From NCBI GenBank assembly GCA_002633025.1, contig NMRB01000475.1, positions 136,420 through 200,419 of the forward strand: a stretch of DNA of 64,000 nt. Direction: 5' to 3'. Numbering within the stretch: the stretch's first letter is position 1; each line of letters starts with the position of its first letter. A program made the position numbers and the translations under genes. The DNA is from Notospermus geniculatus. Lineage: Eukaryota > Nemertea > Pilidiophora > Heteronemertea > Lineidae. The notes beneath the pieces are model-generated. The model made no database searches. It was given only the letters and a program-made list of their open reading frames with translations, and had not been told where the DNA came from. Positions 22,878 through 36,100 of this stretch are shown here, one piece after another.

Positions 22878-24624
22878 CTCTTATGTATGGTGAGGGCAAA
22901 AGCTGGCTTTAGAGATACTTGATTTCGACCAGCAACATTGAGGGTTGAAAACTGTAATAAAAAGCTAGAAATTGACTTACCAGTCAATTTGAAAGACCGC
23001 CCTTGGAAATTGGGAGCTAAGACAGAGTTGACTGATCGAGAATTATTATCGTGCGGCCAGGGTTGGTGCCAGGTTTTTGAAATAGGGAGAATAAAAGTCT
23101 CCCTTTCCTAACAAGCCGGGAGACTTTTTTCAAAAGAGGCAGACTTGATTTCTCCCTACTAACTTCAGGAGAAGCTGTAAAGGTCACTACTATTCAGTGA
23201 TAAACTGAACTGTGTGCTATGTACTGCCAACAGGGTCCAATAACAGATATCTGGCGGACCAGAAAGGGATTGACTCTTCCCCACATCCATTGAATCATCA
23301 ATCAAGAGAGGAACCAGTCCAGGGTGATCACAACGCCATCTTCAGCACACATAACGAACTAAAAGCACATGTGTAATGTTAGCTGCATGCTATAGAAGTG
23401 ATAGTAATAGTACTATGAATTGCCTGAAGATGGCATTTCAGTCACTCAGTTCTGTGTAATATGCACATCTACAATTCCTGAAAGTTTTACCGCGATACAT
23501 GGCGTTCGTCGTTAGTTATCGTGGTGAAACCGCAGATTGGATGGAGAGATCCAGAGAAGGAAGACCGCCCCATTGATGGGGCGGTCTTAATAATTCATTA
23601 AAAAATGATGGAATTTCCAAAAGAAGACAACTCATCAATTTCGTGTGAATATTGATTCATTTCAGTATTTTTTTACCTGATTACATTTTGTACCATTAAA
23701 TTCTTACTATAGAACATTACAAAATGCATGTCCTGCAACACTGCCCAGGCTGATTAAAAGTCCTGAATGTAGAATTCAGTTTCAGTTCCCTTCCATGTGT
23801 ATCATTTTCGATGACATTGTGGGATTTTTAAAATCCCCCTCCCCCTGGTTCGACAATGTATGTCATGATGTGCGTATGAAATTACCTGGAAATTGCATCC
23901 TTTTAACCCCCAATGTTTTATCGGCATCTTTAAAATAGACAATTGGGCCTTCATCCCCAAAGCCAACAACTATCCCCATTGAACCATTCACAAGGTCAGC
24001 AAAGCTGTTCCTCAACAGCATCACTGGATAGCCTCGTTTTATATGTAAAACTGGAGGGTCTTGATGTACTGTTTCTCTCCTTCATCTACTGCTTTGTAAC
24101 TGTCAATGAAGAAGGAGGATGTAACAACCGTTGTGACTTTAAACCTTTAGCAGTTTGTCAAAGCTTAAGTGACATTATTTTTGTCGCTGTCAGTCTTCGC
24201 TTGAACACTCCATTCGAGAAAACAATATATTGTCAACTATTAAATCCATGAACGTCTTTTACTTATTACACCGGTACGGGGGTCAGTAAGATGAGATTAT
24301 GTAGCAACTTGTTCTCATTCACACATTCATGGGCTTACCTAAAGAACACTGTTAGTATTTTCTACATCAACCTCCTGGTAGCATAAAGCTTAACAAGCAT
24401 TTCCCCTGGTGGAACCTGTCTTCGGCTGATGCCCCAAGGATTGCCCTTTTATTATGATTTGGAATGAAATATTCATTTGAAATTCGGTAGAATCAGAGTG
24501 TTCGTCGTTTCAATGGTAGCCGTCTTGGTTTCCACAAGATCTCTCGGGAACTCGCGCGTGCGCACTGGTAGGTATATGTGTGTTTTTCGCAACCAATCGC
24601 GTGTTTAGGTCAGCCTGCCAGATA
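22878..24624. other. Gene-free stretch with one short perfect hairpin
   Basis: No exon with family motif was found. A 12-bp stem (AAGACCGCCCC...GGGGCGGTCTT, 23561-23588) is notable but unexplained. A CTCCCTTTCC/GGGAGA-rich part lies at 23085-23165. Confidence 0.5.
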
Positions 24625-24818
24625 AAGCCCAGGTCACACTGTGGCGACTTAGGAGGGCGAATCCCCGCGAACTAGAATGAAATGGTCCATGCCCTTCTCT
24701 GTCATTACACTATTATGCCCAAAGGGGTGAGCACAATGGTCCATGCACCATTTCATTCTAGTTCGCGGGGATTCGCCCGCCTAAGTCGCCAAAGTTTGAC
24801 CTGGGCTTAAGTTCGCAT
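24625..24818. repeat. Palindromic MITE, about 190 bp
   Basis: Arms begin AGCCCAGGTCACACTGTGGC and end with the complement; both contain GGCGAATCCCCGCGAACTAG. The centre (TGTCATTACACTATTATG) resembles sequence at 49733-49790, so a related fragment exists there. Confidence 0.8.
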
Positions 24819-24842
24819 GCGCTAGATCTTCAAAGAAACAAG

Positions 24843-26682
24843 ATGGCGGAGGAGGGGATACTGATACTGAATACGAAACGGGATGCAACTAGTGGCTCAA
24901 AAGTTTTAGCATAAGACTGAAAGTCATTTAAGCATTTTTAGCATAAGACTGAAAGTCACAAAGTTTGGCACATTCCTGAAATCACCCAGTCAAATGACAA
25001 TAAGATAGACAATTTTTTTCCTGGCTGTCCCACATTCTGATACCGCCAAGTGGTCGGACCTCTTTGATGGTAGAATCATGTTTATCAACAATTGTAATTA
25101 AAATTAAAATCAGCAGGAACTTCACATTTTCACTTCAGGAATAGCTGTCAACTGAGCTGCAAATTCCTAGAAACCTCTGCCCCCAAATCAAGGCATCTTG
25201 GCATAGTCACTCTTGCCACAGATGCATAATCAGAGATGTTCTGTTGTCTTTTCCAGATGAGGACTTCAAGGTCAATGATACTGCATTCATCCTCAATGTC
25301 TCAAAACGGACAGTTGAAAACAGAATGAAGGAGTATGATCTCTCTGTAAGGAACCAGTACTCCAACATAGATGATGACCATCTTGATGCAAAAGTATTCT
25401 CTACTTTGCAAGCCTTCCCAAATGCAGGTATGTGTGCGTCTCCTGTGACCTATAACAGCATCGAGACGAATTGAAGTCCACTCTTGGACAGAATCCCTTT
25501 TGCCCAGAATCGACGCGGTTTATACTATTGCCATTTTAAATTTAGGATACAGAAGTGTTGAAGGGGATCTCCGCCGGCAGGGTATAAGAATACAGTTATC
25601 TCCAGTCGATGCAAGAAAACTGGTAAAGGCTTAGAAAACTGGTACTCATTCTGTGTTCGAGTAGCAAAGAAACTCATTTTAGGGACAAAATAGCAGGCTA
25701 GAGACTCATTTTAACTCCAGCTGAGATCGATTTTTTTCTGTGCAAATACATGTATTTCAAAAAATGGCATCGTCAGTAATATCCATCTTTTACATGATAT
25801 GATTATGATTTATTTATAGATGGAAATTTGTAGTCCATGGAGGAATAGACGGCTTCAGCCGACTGATTGTATACCTGCAGTGCAGTACCAACAACAAATC
25901 CACAACAGTGCTGAAGGCATTCGAGGCAGCCGTTTCATTGTGGGGATTACCATCCGGGGTCAGGGCTGATAAAGGTGTGGAAAATCGTGATGTTTCGCTG
26001 TGGATGTTACAACACCCAAAGCGTGGACCAAATCGTGGTAGTTTCATCACCGGGAAAAGCGTCCATAACTCACGAATTGAACGACTTTGGAGGGATGTGT
26101 ACTCGGCTGTAATCTCCAGTTACTACTTGGTGTTCTACTCTCTTGAGCGGCAGTCAATCCTCAACCCCGATGACGACGACGACTTATTTTGCCTGCATTA
26201 CATATACGGAATCCGTATCAACCAGAGTCTCGAGCGATTTACGCAAATGTGGAACAACCACAAAGTGCGAACGGAAAGGAATCGTTCTCCGAAGCAATTG
26301 TTCATACGGGGACTGGCGGCTATATCCGGAGATGGCGGTGTAATATCAACCGAATACTTTGAAAGTCTTCAAGCAGTAAGTTAAATAGTAGGTCTTGTTT
26401 TACATTCGAAGCACATTCAGCTTACCTTTTTTTTAGTTTCTAATAAATGGTCTTTTGCTGCAGGTAGAAATTACACAGCATGGAATTGATCCAGACGCGC
26501 CACTTCCTCACGACGACCATCGAGATGATGCTGTCCACGTTCCTCCGTTACAAACTGGACTGACTGAAGAACAGGTCGAGACGCTGATTGAAGAATTCGA
26601 CTCACTCAACAGCCAGGACCAGTGGGCAGTGGATACATATACGAGACTGAGGACACGACTTCAGGAACTGAAGGCTTCATAA
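24843..26682 (+). CDS. Integrase-core (DDE) protein gene, catalytic segment missing
   Basis: Supported exons: 25257-25427 (helix-turn-helix, [16 protein letters not shown]; ends at GCAG|gtatgt), 25546-25622 ([19 protein letters not shown]), 25820-26375 ([16 protein letters not shown]; second Asp in GVRADKG; Glu in [12 protein letters not shown]) and 26464-26682 (acidic tail to TAA). This is the widespread animal 'integrase core domain' family. A possible first exon starts at ATG 24843 in an AAGATGGCGG context but has no clear donor. Between 25622 and 25820 the roughly 40 residues that normally hold the W-H-x-D-x-N-H-K motif (first catalytic Asp) are absent, and the phases do not match, so this copy is probably inactive. 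Domain exons are otherwise open. Confidence 0.75.
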
Positions 26683-27121
26683 TGGAACCTTCCCAAACAC
26701 CTACGGTACTACACACCAGCCGAGAAGACGTAGAAAAGTACATGTAGTTTAAATGTAACAAGGCGCATGTTGAAATACATGTATTATCAAAAATAGACAT
26801 TTATTTTTGATTCTACAAAAATACATTTTGGTGAATGAAACAACGCCACTGTCAAGCACTTACCTGCTACAGGTTCATGTACGAACGTGCATGAGGTCAC
26901 CTAAACTAACTGAAGGTGCTTCTCAACTATCTCCGCTTGAATAAATTGGCTGTCACACTAAAAGCAGTACTTTCTAAGATTCCTTTTCCTAATCAACTGA
27001 ACTAAATACTTCAACGTGACCCACTCGGTCACTAACTAACCCTATCTATATATCGGGCCTGATTGCAATCCAACCCACAATGGCGGATACCTTCTCATCT
27101 GCCTCAGAAAAAACAGACTAT

Positions 27122-30100
27122 TTACATGAACTCTTCTGTTTCTCTGCTGAATGTATCGGAACCAAAAGACAAATCAAATCCATTGTGGATTTGTTCCTCA
27201 TTCCACATTCTGGTGCCTCCCATTATTGGATGGAGTGGAATAGGTAGAATCAAGGCATTTGTGCAGGTGGATGATCTGCATGTAATCTCTCTCTGCCTTC
27301 TGAATGATATAGTTGGACGAGGATGGAACCGCGTAAAGGGTTCCGTCTCACTACCAGTTATGAACCGAAGGATGCCTGCCAGCGTCACCTTCCTTGTTTC
27401 GGATGTTACGCTGCCGGTATCGTCTACCTTCATCACCTCTCGCTTTCCGGCTGCAAAAAAACACATCAACGTATAGGGGAGACTGGGGCTCATTGAGACA
27501 TGGGGTGCAATGGGACACCCCCTCCATTCGCAATATGAAGGTAGTTGATTCCCCGTGATGGCATCAATGGGAAGCTGGGATTCCTCAAAGCCATTCGATC
27601 TTTAATTAAGGACAAAAAAACGAGCAAAATGTGAGCATAATTTCTGTTTTCAAGAAGTTTGACGAAATATGTTGAGGGGAGAGTTGCATTTATTGGTACT
27701 TCAATCTGTAACTAGAACTCTTGAAATTTGCTTATCAGCAAATTTGATGGTCAGCACACTTGACTGCTAGGCCTATATGGACAATAATTATGATGGAGGA
27801 AGCGACGTCGATGGCGCTATTTTGTAATACACTGCGTGGACATGACACGTGCAGATGTTTACATCCGCGTTTAAAAATAGACAGCCAACCACAAGCGACA
27901 ACATTACAGGCTGGGGGAGTGAGTACAACTTATGGAATGTGGCAGCAATTTCGCTAAATTTTGACAAGAAAACCTTTTCTATGTCATCAAATGAAGAAAT
28001 TTGATAACACCTTTTTCATGATCAACTTAGTATTATTGAGACTAGCTTTCGACCCCTACTAGGTCTTCATCAGGTCTGATGGAAAATATTGGTTACATGG
28101 TATATAAGGCAGAAAACAAAGACAGGAAGGTAAATATATAAACAAGATCTGCTACACAAAGGGGTAGAGAATAATTCCAAACATTATTCTCTACCCCTTT
28201 GTGTAGCAGATCTTGTTTATATATTTACCTTCCTGTCTTTGTTTTCTGCCTTATATACCATGTAACCAATATTTTCCATCAGACCTGATGAAGACCTAGT
28301 AGGGGTCGAAAGCTAGTCTCAATAATACTAAGTTGATCATGAAAAAGGTGTTATCAAATTTCTTCATTATTATCTCTTTGCTGATCAACACGGCACCCAT
28401 CAATATATGTCATCAAACGCATGGATTCTGGAAAATTCGCACATATGCAGCGCTAGATACAATAATAAGGTACATGGCTGTTGTGATTGTATTTTGATTT
28501 ATTCAGCCGTTTTTTGGAAACCGTAGGAAAATTGCATGGTGGAAGAAGTAGAAAGAAGAAAGAAATTTTGTGATCTCAATATGGTCAGCACACTGACATG
28601 TGTGCTGACCATAAAGATACAAACTGATGTGAAGTGTTGGTGAATTATAAACCTCTGAAAGGCATATTTCCATGCCATATCTACATTGACGTGATGGGGG
28701 TGCATTGGGACATTCCGAATGGGGTGCATTGGGACATTGCCAGGGGCCAACGATTCATACATACCTTCAACTTGGCGTAGATACGAGACAAAATAGCGAA
28801 ATGTGGTCACCTCCTGCTGCCTGGCATTTGATCCATCACGTGAGTAGTGCGTTGTGAAGATCTTTATGAAGGTGTTCACTTTCAGTGGCTCGGGTGCGAT
28901 GGCTGCAGACAATAGCTGAGCAACAAGAGGCTTCCGTCTGATGAGCTGAATAAATATGAATTCAAGAAAATAAAACACCTGGGCGAAAGATTTGGTGAAA
29001 TAGTATCAAGTAGATATAGATGCTAGCCTTGAAACATGCAGCTGAGAACTCTCCCCAAAGTCAGGAGCAACAGGTACACCTCGGATATTGTGAGAGATTG
29101 AGACAATTTAAAATAGTATCAAGTAGATATAGATGCTAGCCTTGAAACATGCAGCTGAGAACTCTCCCCAAAGTCAGGAGCAACAGGTACACCTCGGATA
29201 TTGTGAGAGATTGAGACAATTTAAGTTTCCCGCCAATGGTAATCCTGGATGTTAGAAGATGTGATGACGTCACTGAAATGGTTCTTCGGAGTTGCTGATC
29301 TTCAGGTTTACATGTATTTTTTATGATAGAAATGCTGAAGCAGCACAATGGAACATGCTTTTCCCGCCCGCTCTATTGCTATTATGAAATATATAAGTAG
29401 TGGGCCTACTCCAATCTACAAATCCTGTGGAATCTGTCGCTAAGTTTCAATTACCGAGAGTCCGTTTGACCGTTTGTAGATGTGAAACACAAATGGGGTA
29501 AATACTGCGTAGTTTGTAGGACGTCCTCCCGAAGATGGCGTAACAGGAGAAGTCACAAAGGATTTGGTGTATTCCCGCAGAGTAATTTCAAGAGAATGAT
29601 TATTGTGTCCGAAAGTTTGGTGTTGTCGTACATTGTCATACATGTACCTGTAGTGGGTTTGTTGTCAAATGAGAATGCTCTACTCCCAACTTAGTAGAGT
29701 GTAAATGTGTTTTTCAGAAAACAACAGTCTCACAAAATGGTACAAGTATGTCCACAAGCCCACCGTACCTTTTATGAGAATGTTTGTCAATAAAGACTGT
29801 CTGTGTGTATTGGAGAAACGACCCATTTCTTCACTCAGTTTACGGACACGTTCCACAGATATCCTGTTTACAAGTGCTCCACAGTGTGCCTAAGTGGTCA
29901 CACAGAACGGTGTCTCTTACCTCTGAGATCCCAAAGACAGCCAGACCTTCATTGAAATATTTCAGCTCTTCAGTTTCCGCAGTATGTATGCCCTTCAGTT
30001 CCATGTCCTTCAGTATTGCGGGCCTAGGGCCACCTTGAAGAATGCACAATGCTGAAATAGATTATGAAACATATTCATTCGTCCTCAAAAATCCATCGCA

Positions 30101-33100
30101 TCAGTTCGCCGTTGGTTCACGTGGGCCTATAGTCCCTTTAGTGACCATTATATTTGGTCCAAAATGAGCTTTCGACGCACTTTCTAAATCATTATCGGCT
30201 TTCAAAACATTCAGCTGGTACATGTATGTGTTACTTTTTATGCCTAGTAGTGTCCGGGCTAATTATAAAACCGATTAGTTTGCGACTAATATGTTTTTTC
30301 GGGCATTTTGTGGTTTTCTACCGATTTCATAATTAAGAAATGAATCCGATTGGTTAAAATCCATGCGGGGTTTACATAGGCCAGCTATTACCGACGGAGT
30401 CCGAAAGTGGGACGGAGGCTGATGAGCACACATTCAATCTCGGGCTCACGGGCAGACGAGCAAATACCTATACGATGGTTTGTGTAATTAGTTCGATCTC
30501 GATGTGGCGCCGAGGTTGAGAAGCACGTGGATTTATATTTAGAAGTGGTTTCAGGTCAGTCTCTATCTTTAGCCATGGTGCATAAGTTTTCATTACGACG
30601 AGCCGTGGATTATCACTCACCCTTTTTGTGCGAGTACTGGGTTGGGCTTGTTTTGTTTCATCATGATGGAGAGGGAGGGTTAATTTACTTTTTTCATTTG
30701 TTGGCCTGAATTGAATGCACTTTGCGCAGGCTATGACAACTTCTGTTCATTGGACTGTTTTATAGTGTAGGCCTATCAGGTTGAGCACTTACTTCGTGCT
30801 CTTGTATCGAAGGCAGTTTTGCGTGTTTGTGCGAACATTCTTTATTTCAAACTCTTTCCACGTGAACCATTTACGCCGCCAGGCTTGTACATGTCTTTAA
30901 GTATATAGGCTCTGAAGGGGGTCAGATGGAAGACCAGAAAATCGCTACTGCGGTGGTCAAAACACTAAAATTTTAGCACTTTTTCAAGGAAAAATGCCAA
31001 AATTTCAAGTGTCAAAAACCGTAAAAAAGTGCCAAAAAAATAGCAAAATCGTCACTACCACCGCAAAAAGCCCTTCACAGCTTCACCTGACCCCCTTCAG
31101 AGCCTATATACTGTAGATTCCTATCATTGTACACACATGTGCTATAGTATGGTGAAACACACACTTTAAATTTACACCTGTTGATCACGATNTGTTTTGA
31201 CCACCGCAGTAGCGATTTTCTGGTCTTCCATCTGACCCCCTTCAGAGCCTATATACTTCTTTAATATCATACTTACCTGCAACCATCCCAACAAAACGAA
31301 ACTTCTGGGCATCAATTCCACATTCCCCGGCAACTGTCAGTCCACCGCCAGGTTTCATATATCTTCCAACAACTTGTTGCCAAAGAAGGTCAAGGTAATC
31401 CCTTCTTACGCCGCCTTGATCATCGGCGTCTTCACCGATATAATGAATTTTCAGTGGCAGTTTGGGATTTATGTGGGGCAGCTCATCTTCTGCTGACATA
31501 AGTATGTCGTATTTCGACACATAGATGTCGTTCACCTCTCCATCCATTCTATCAAGACGGTCATCATCTATATCTAGTCTCCTGCCCTGCATGAAAGCTT
31601 TTATATAACATTCCACAATGACCTTGATGTCATCCTCTTCTTTTCTGTAAAGAAGAAATAGTTCAATTTTGTTTTGACTCTGGTATAACTATAGGTACTA
31701 TTAAAGGAGCACGGTATTGCCACTTTTTCTCGACAGCCGGCGCCACCGCACCACTCTCCAACCCAGGGGCTAACTACGTGTCGGCGAATTGACCCAATTT
31801 ACCACGTACATTTTGTAATGCATTTTTGTAGTTCGTCTTACTGCCGCTAGGTGGCTCCCTCTACGTCGGCAGTCAAATAACGCATTTGAGATCCAATACC
31901 GTGCTCCTTTAAACTGCTGGCCCTTCGTAGTAAATATCAAGACTTCATGCTTACATGCTGATATGATTGCTTCTACTTGTATGTCAGCTGCTTTGCCGGC
32001 TGTTGCGATGGTGTTCTGGTTCGCAGTTACATTCATGACATTGGTAGAACATGAGGAACGTTCAGACGACTCGGCCGCAGATGATGCTGGAGACATTGGT
32101 TGCTGATCATTAGGGGCATTGGTAGAACCTGAGGAAGGTTCAGACGACTCGGCCGCAGATGATGCTGGAGACAATATTGGTTGCTGATCATTAGGGACAT
32201 TGGTAGAACCTGAGGAAGGTTCAGTCGACTCGGCCGCTGATGATGACGTTGCCGACGTTGGTTGCCGATCATTAGGGACATTGGGACGAGCCCTCCTAAC
32301 CGGGGCCAGATCAGGCAACTCATCTGGAAGCAAACTTTCCACCTGAAAGGATAAGAAAATAAATCCGTTCACTGTTGGAAGAAAGGTTGGCCTATATAGT
32401 CGATGTTCCTGAATCTGTGGAAATTTCATACTGGGACGCCACAACCGAGTGCTTCCAACGTTTTCCGAGAAAGATGATCGAGAGGTTAAGAAACCGCTCC
32501 ATTAACGATAACACTAAAATAAGGGCCTATTGTAATCCTGGTATTATTTCAACATTTTGCCTGAACCTGCTTTGCGACAGGTTATGTGTATATATATCTC
32601 ATGTAAATAATATGTGTTCATTCCCACTGAAGATTTCCAAGATGAATGAAAGCGCTATGGGACATTAAAATATATATAATGAGAATTCCAGCCTAAGTTA
32701 CATTTTTTTCGAACACTAAAATACTAAAACCAAGGCGCACATTTGCGACAAAACTCAATGCGGCGGGTGTTTTTAAAGGGGTCAATCGATTTTTAAAAAC
32801 ACAATCGATTTTTAAAAAACACCCCTAACCCATCGCGTTTTGTCGCAGATTTGCGCTTGGCTACGCTACGCTTTTTCTGACGTACATTTCCAGTGTAAAA
32901 AATAAAGATAGCGTTAGTGTTGGTAACGGAGCGATAAACCTCTCGAATGAATGGTACACCCGGCCGGCCGTAGTACCGGTAGCTGAAAAATGGCGGGAAA
33001 ATCCGTGGCACCCTTTTATAAATGTTTAAAATGGGGGAATTTATACTTACAACACACTTCTCCACATGATCACGAAGGCCCCCTGCGGCTACTTCCTCCC

Positions 33101-36100
33101 CACACGTTTTACACCTTTCATAGCAGACTTCCTCGTTTGAGGTGGTCTTGCTTAGGGTGATTCCTGCCTGTATTGGTCGTAGGTAAAGCTTGCCATGCCT
33201 TGACGAAAGCGATGTCAATTTCTGGCCATTACATGGCCCACTCTGTACAACTTGCAGCACCTTCCTACTGCCCTCTCTCAACTTCAGTATCTCGAAGCCG
33301 CCTACGCCTTCCAGCTTTGGGAAGAGTCTGAAAATATTGGAACAAATCAATAACATTCCAATCCATATTATCTAATGCTATGTTCCCACTAGAGCGCGTT
33401 ACGTACGTCACGATTGGCCATTCGTAGCTGATCGTGGAATGGTTGTTTAATTCTCTGAAGTTTCACGTTTGGATACGAGGTGATGCGAGTAGATATGTTC
33501 TGATGCGCTTGGATGCGATATGGTGGCGATTGGTCAATTTCAGGTGGCACGAATGGCGCCACGATTGAAATCGTGGTCTTAATCGTGGTGATCCTATCAG
33601 ATCTTATCACATCTTGAGGGCAGTCGTGACGGCAGTCGTAACAATCGTGTTGATTGTAGAAAATTTTTGAACCGTTCAAAACTTTTCTACGATCAATACG
33701 ATTGCCAAGACTGACCTCAAGGTCTGATAAGATCTGATAGGACATGTAGGATCACCACGATTACTCCACGATTAAGACCACGACTTCAATCAGGAACCTA
33801 GCAAAATTTTTGAAACGTCCAGAATTTTTCTTACGATCAATACGATTATGCTATGTTCACACTATCACGATTCAGGCCACGATGGAAATCGTGGTCTTAA
33901 TCGTGGAGTAATCGTGGCGATCGTATCAGGTCGTATCGGATCTTGAGGTCAGTCGTAGCAATCGTGTTGATCGTAGGAAAGTTTTGGCCGGTTTAAAAAT
34001 TTGCTACGATCAACACGATTAATTTGTTAATCGTGATCATCGCATCAGATCGTATTAAATCGTACCAAAGCGCGAGAGATCGCATCTAATCGTGCTTACG
34101 AATCGTGGTGATCGGGATCAATCGTGGACTAGACGAACACCACGCTCTGTTGAGATGCGCCGTGTATTGCATCTTCCCTTCTCACTACGTGATACTTGAA
34201 GGCGGTTTTGAACCAAATTCATGATTCAGTTTTTTGCTGTGTTCACACTGTCACGATTCAGGCCACGATTGAAATCGTGATCTTAGTCGTGGAGTAATCG
34301 TGGCGATCCTATCAAATCTTATCAGATCTTTTCAGATCTTGAGGTCAGTCGTGGCAATCGTATAAATCGTATAAAAGTTTTGAACGGTTCAAAAATTTCC
34401 TACGATCAACAAGATTTTCACGATTGCCGTCACGATTGCCCTCAAGATGTGATAAGATCTGATACGATCTGATAGGATCACCACGATTACTCCACGAATA
34501 AGACCACGATTTCAATCGTGGCGCCATTCGTGCCACCTGAAATTGACCAATCGCGACCATGTCGCATCCAAGCGCATCAGAACGTATCGACTCGCATCAT
34601 CTCGTATCCAAACGTGAAACTTCAGCGAAGTAAACAAATATTCCACGATCAGTTACGAATGGCCAATCGTGACGTTCGTAACGGACCGCGCTCTAGTGTG
34701 AACATAGCATTACCAGGAACTGACCGCAGGATCTGATGATAGGACCACCACGATTACGATCGCGATTTCAATCGTGGCATGATTCGTGACAGTGTGAACA
34801 TAGCATTAACCAGTCCAATTCATTTTGATACCAGAACTCAGTGGTGTGGTCAGTTTTGTTTTCGCAGGGATTATTCTCTATCACTTTTCTTTCCACGCCT
34901 TTCCGCAAAATAGGGCATGCACATCAAATCTGACTTGCCCAGTCAAAATATCTAACTGTTCAATTTCGGCTGAGGAAATTAACTTTTTTATACTCCCCAC
35001 ACGAACTTCGTGACCTAAATGAATGTGGGGTCTCTTGTGCCGTTTGGCATTAGCATAGATTCTATGGAAAGTTGAAAAATGATCTGATAGCAACATGAGC
35101 TGGTTTGACTGAGGTTTACGTCAAAATCAATGACAACCACGAACGACGGCTACCCAAATCACTCACTGGCAACCAAATTTGTGGTGTGGTCACGAATTCA
35201 CTTTCAGTGAATTATCAGTTTCTAGTTACCTATATATTTTCTCTTTAATAATTTGGGCCGGATCGCCGCTGTTGAAGGTCAGTTGTTTCGTGCCCAGTCC
35301 ATTGTCAAATAACTCGCTTAACTCGCGTGTTGTAGGTACGAAAGTTGATGTTCGGCTGGATAAGCATACGAAGGACCTGATAGTCACACCTCTACGATCT
35401 GAAAAGAAATTTCAAGTTGAGTTTTTATCCTATGAGATTTATCCTGAACAATTGGAGCTTAAAGGAAAAAAGAAACATAGCCATTAGATATTCCGCAATG
35501 TCCATAGTCCTGATAGTACCCTGTTGAAATAAACATCATTTGATAAGGCCTACGCAACGGTATATGTAGTTGAAGAGAAACTTTCTGGAGGCGGTGATTT
35601 CAAGCTTTGCCCCCCCCCCCCATTACAAAATGGAGAAGAAATTTTCAACACATACCGTAGGCGTGGATGAAGTTGCTGTTCGACTAGGTCGCCTTGTAAA
35701 AAGCGCTCGGTGTTCCCGCAGGGCCTCCGAATAAGGTGCTACAAAAACAAAAGCAATATTACAAAGAATGAATGAAACGTGCCACCATTTTGTACTTTCG
35801 GGATTTTTACGCTGTTAGACCTGTGTTATGTACATGTAGATCCACCTACAGTAAAAATTCACCTACATGTCCTACCTCGAAGAATGGGGAGAAGGGGCTT
35901 AGTTAATTTCTTTCTTTTCGCGCGAAAAGGTACTTTCGGACGACAACCGCTATATTTTAGCCGCGAAAATATTTGCGTATATACGGGTACTTAGAAAAAA
36001 TCAATATGATTGGACAAACGGTTCTTCCTGAAAATGACGGAATATTATTTCAAGATTGCGGGTCTGGCGGCCATATTTTAAGGAAAGGAATCTTCGTTTG

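Noticed and set aside
23561-23588. Rho-independent terminator
   Set aside because: The perfect GC hairpin lacks a T-run and the genome is eukaryotic.
33374-34806. CRISPR-like array
   Set aside because: Repeated words occur in both orientations at irregular spacing within nested MITEs; not an array.
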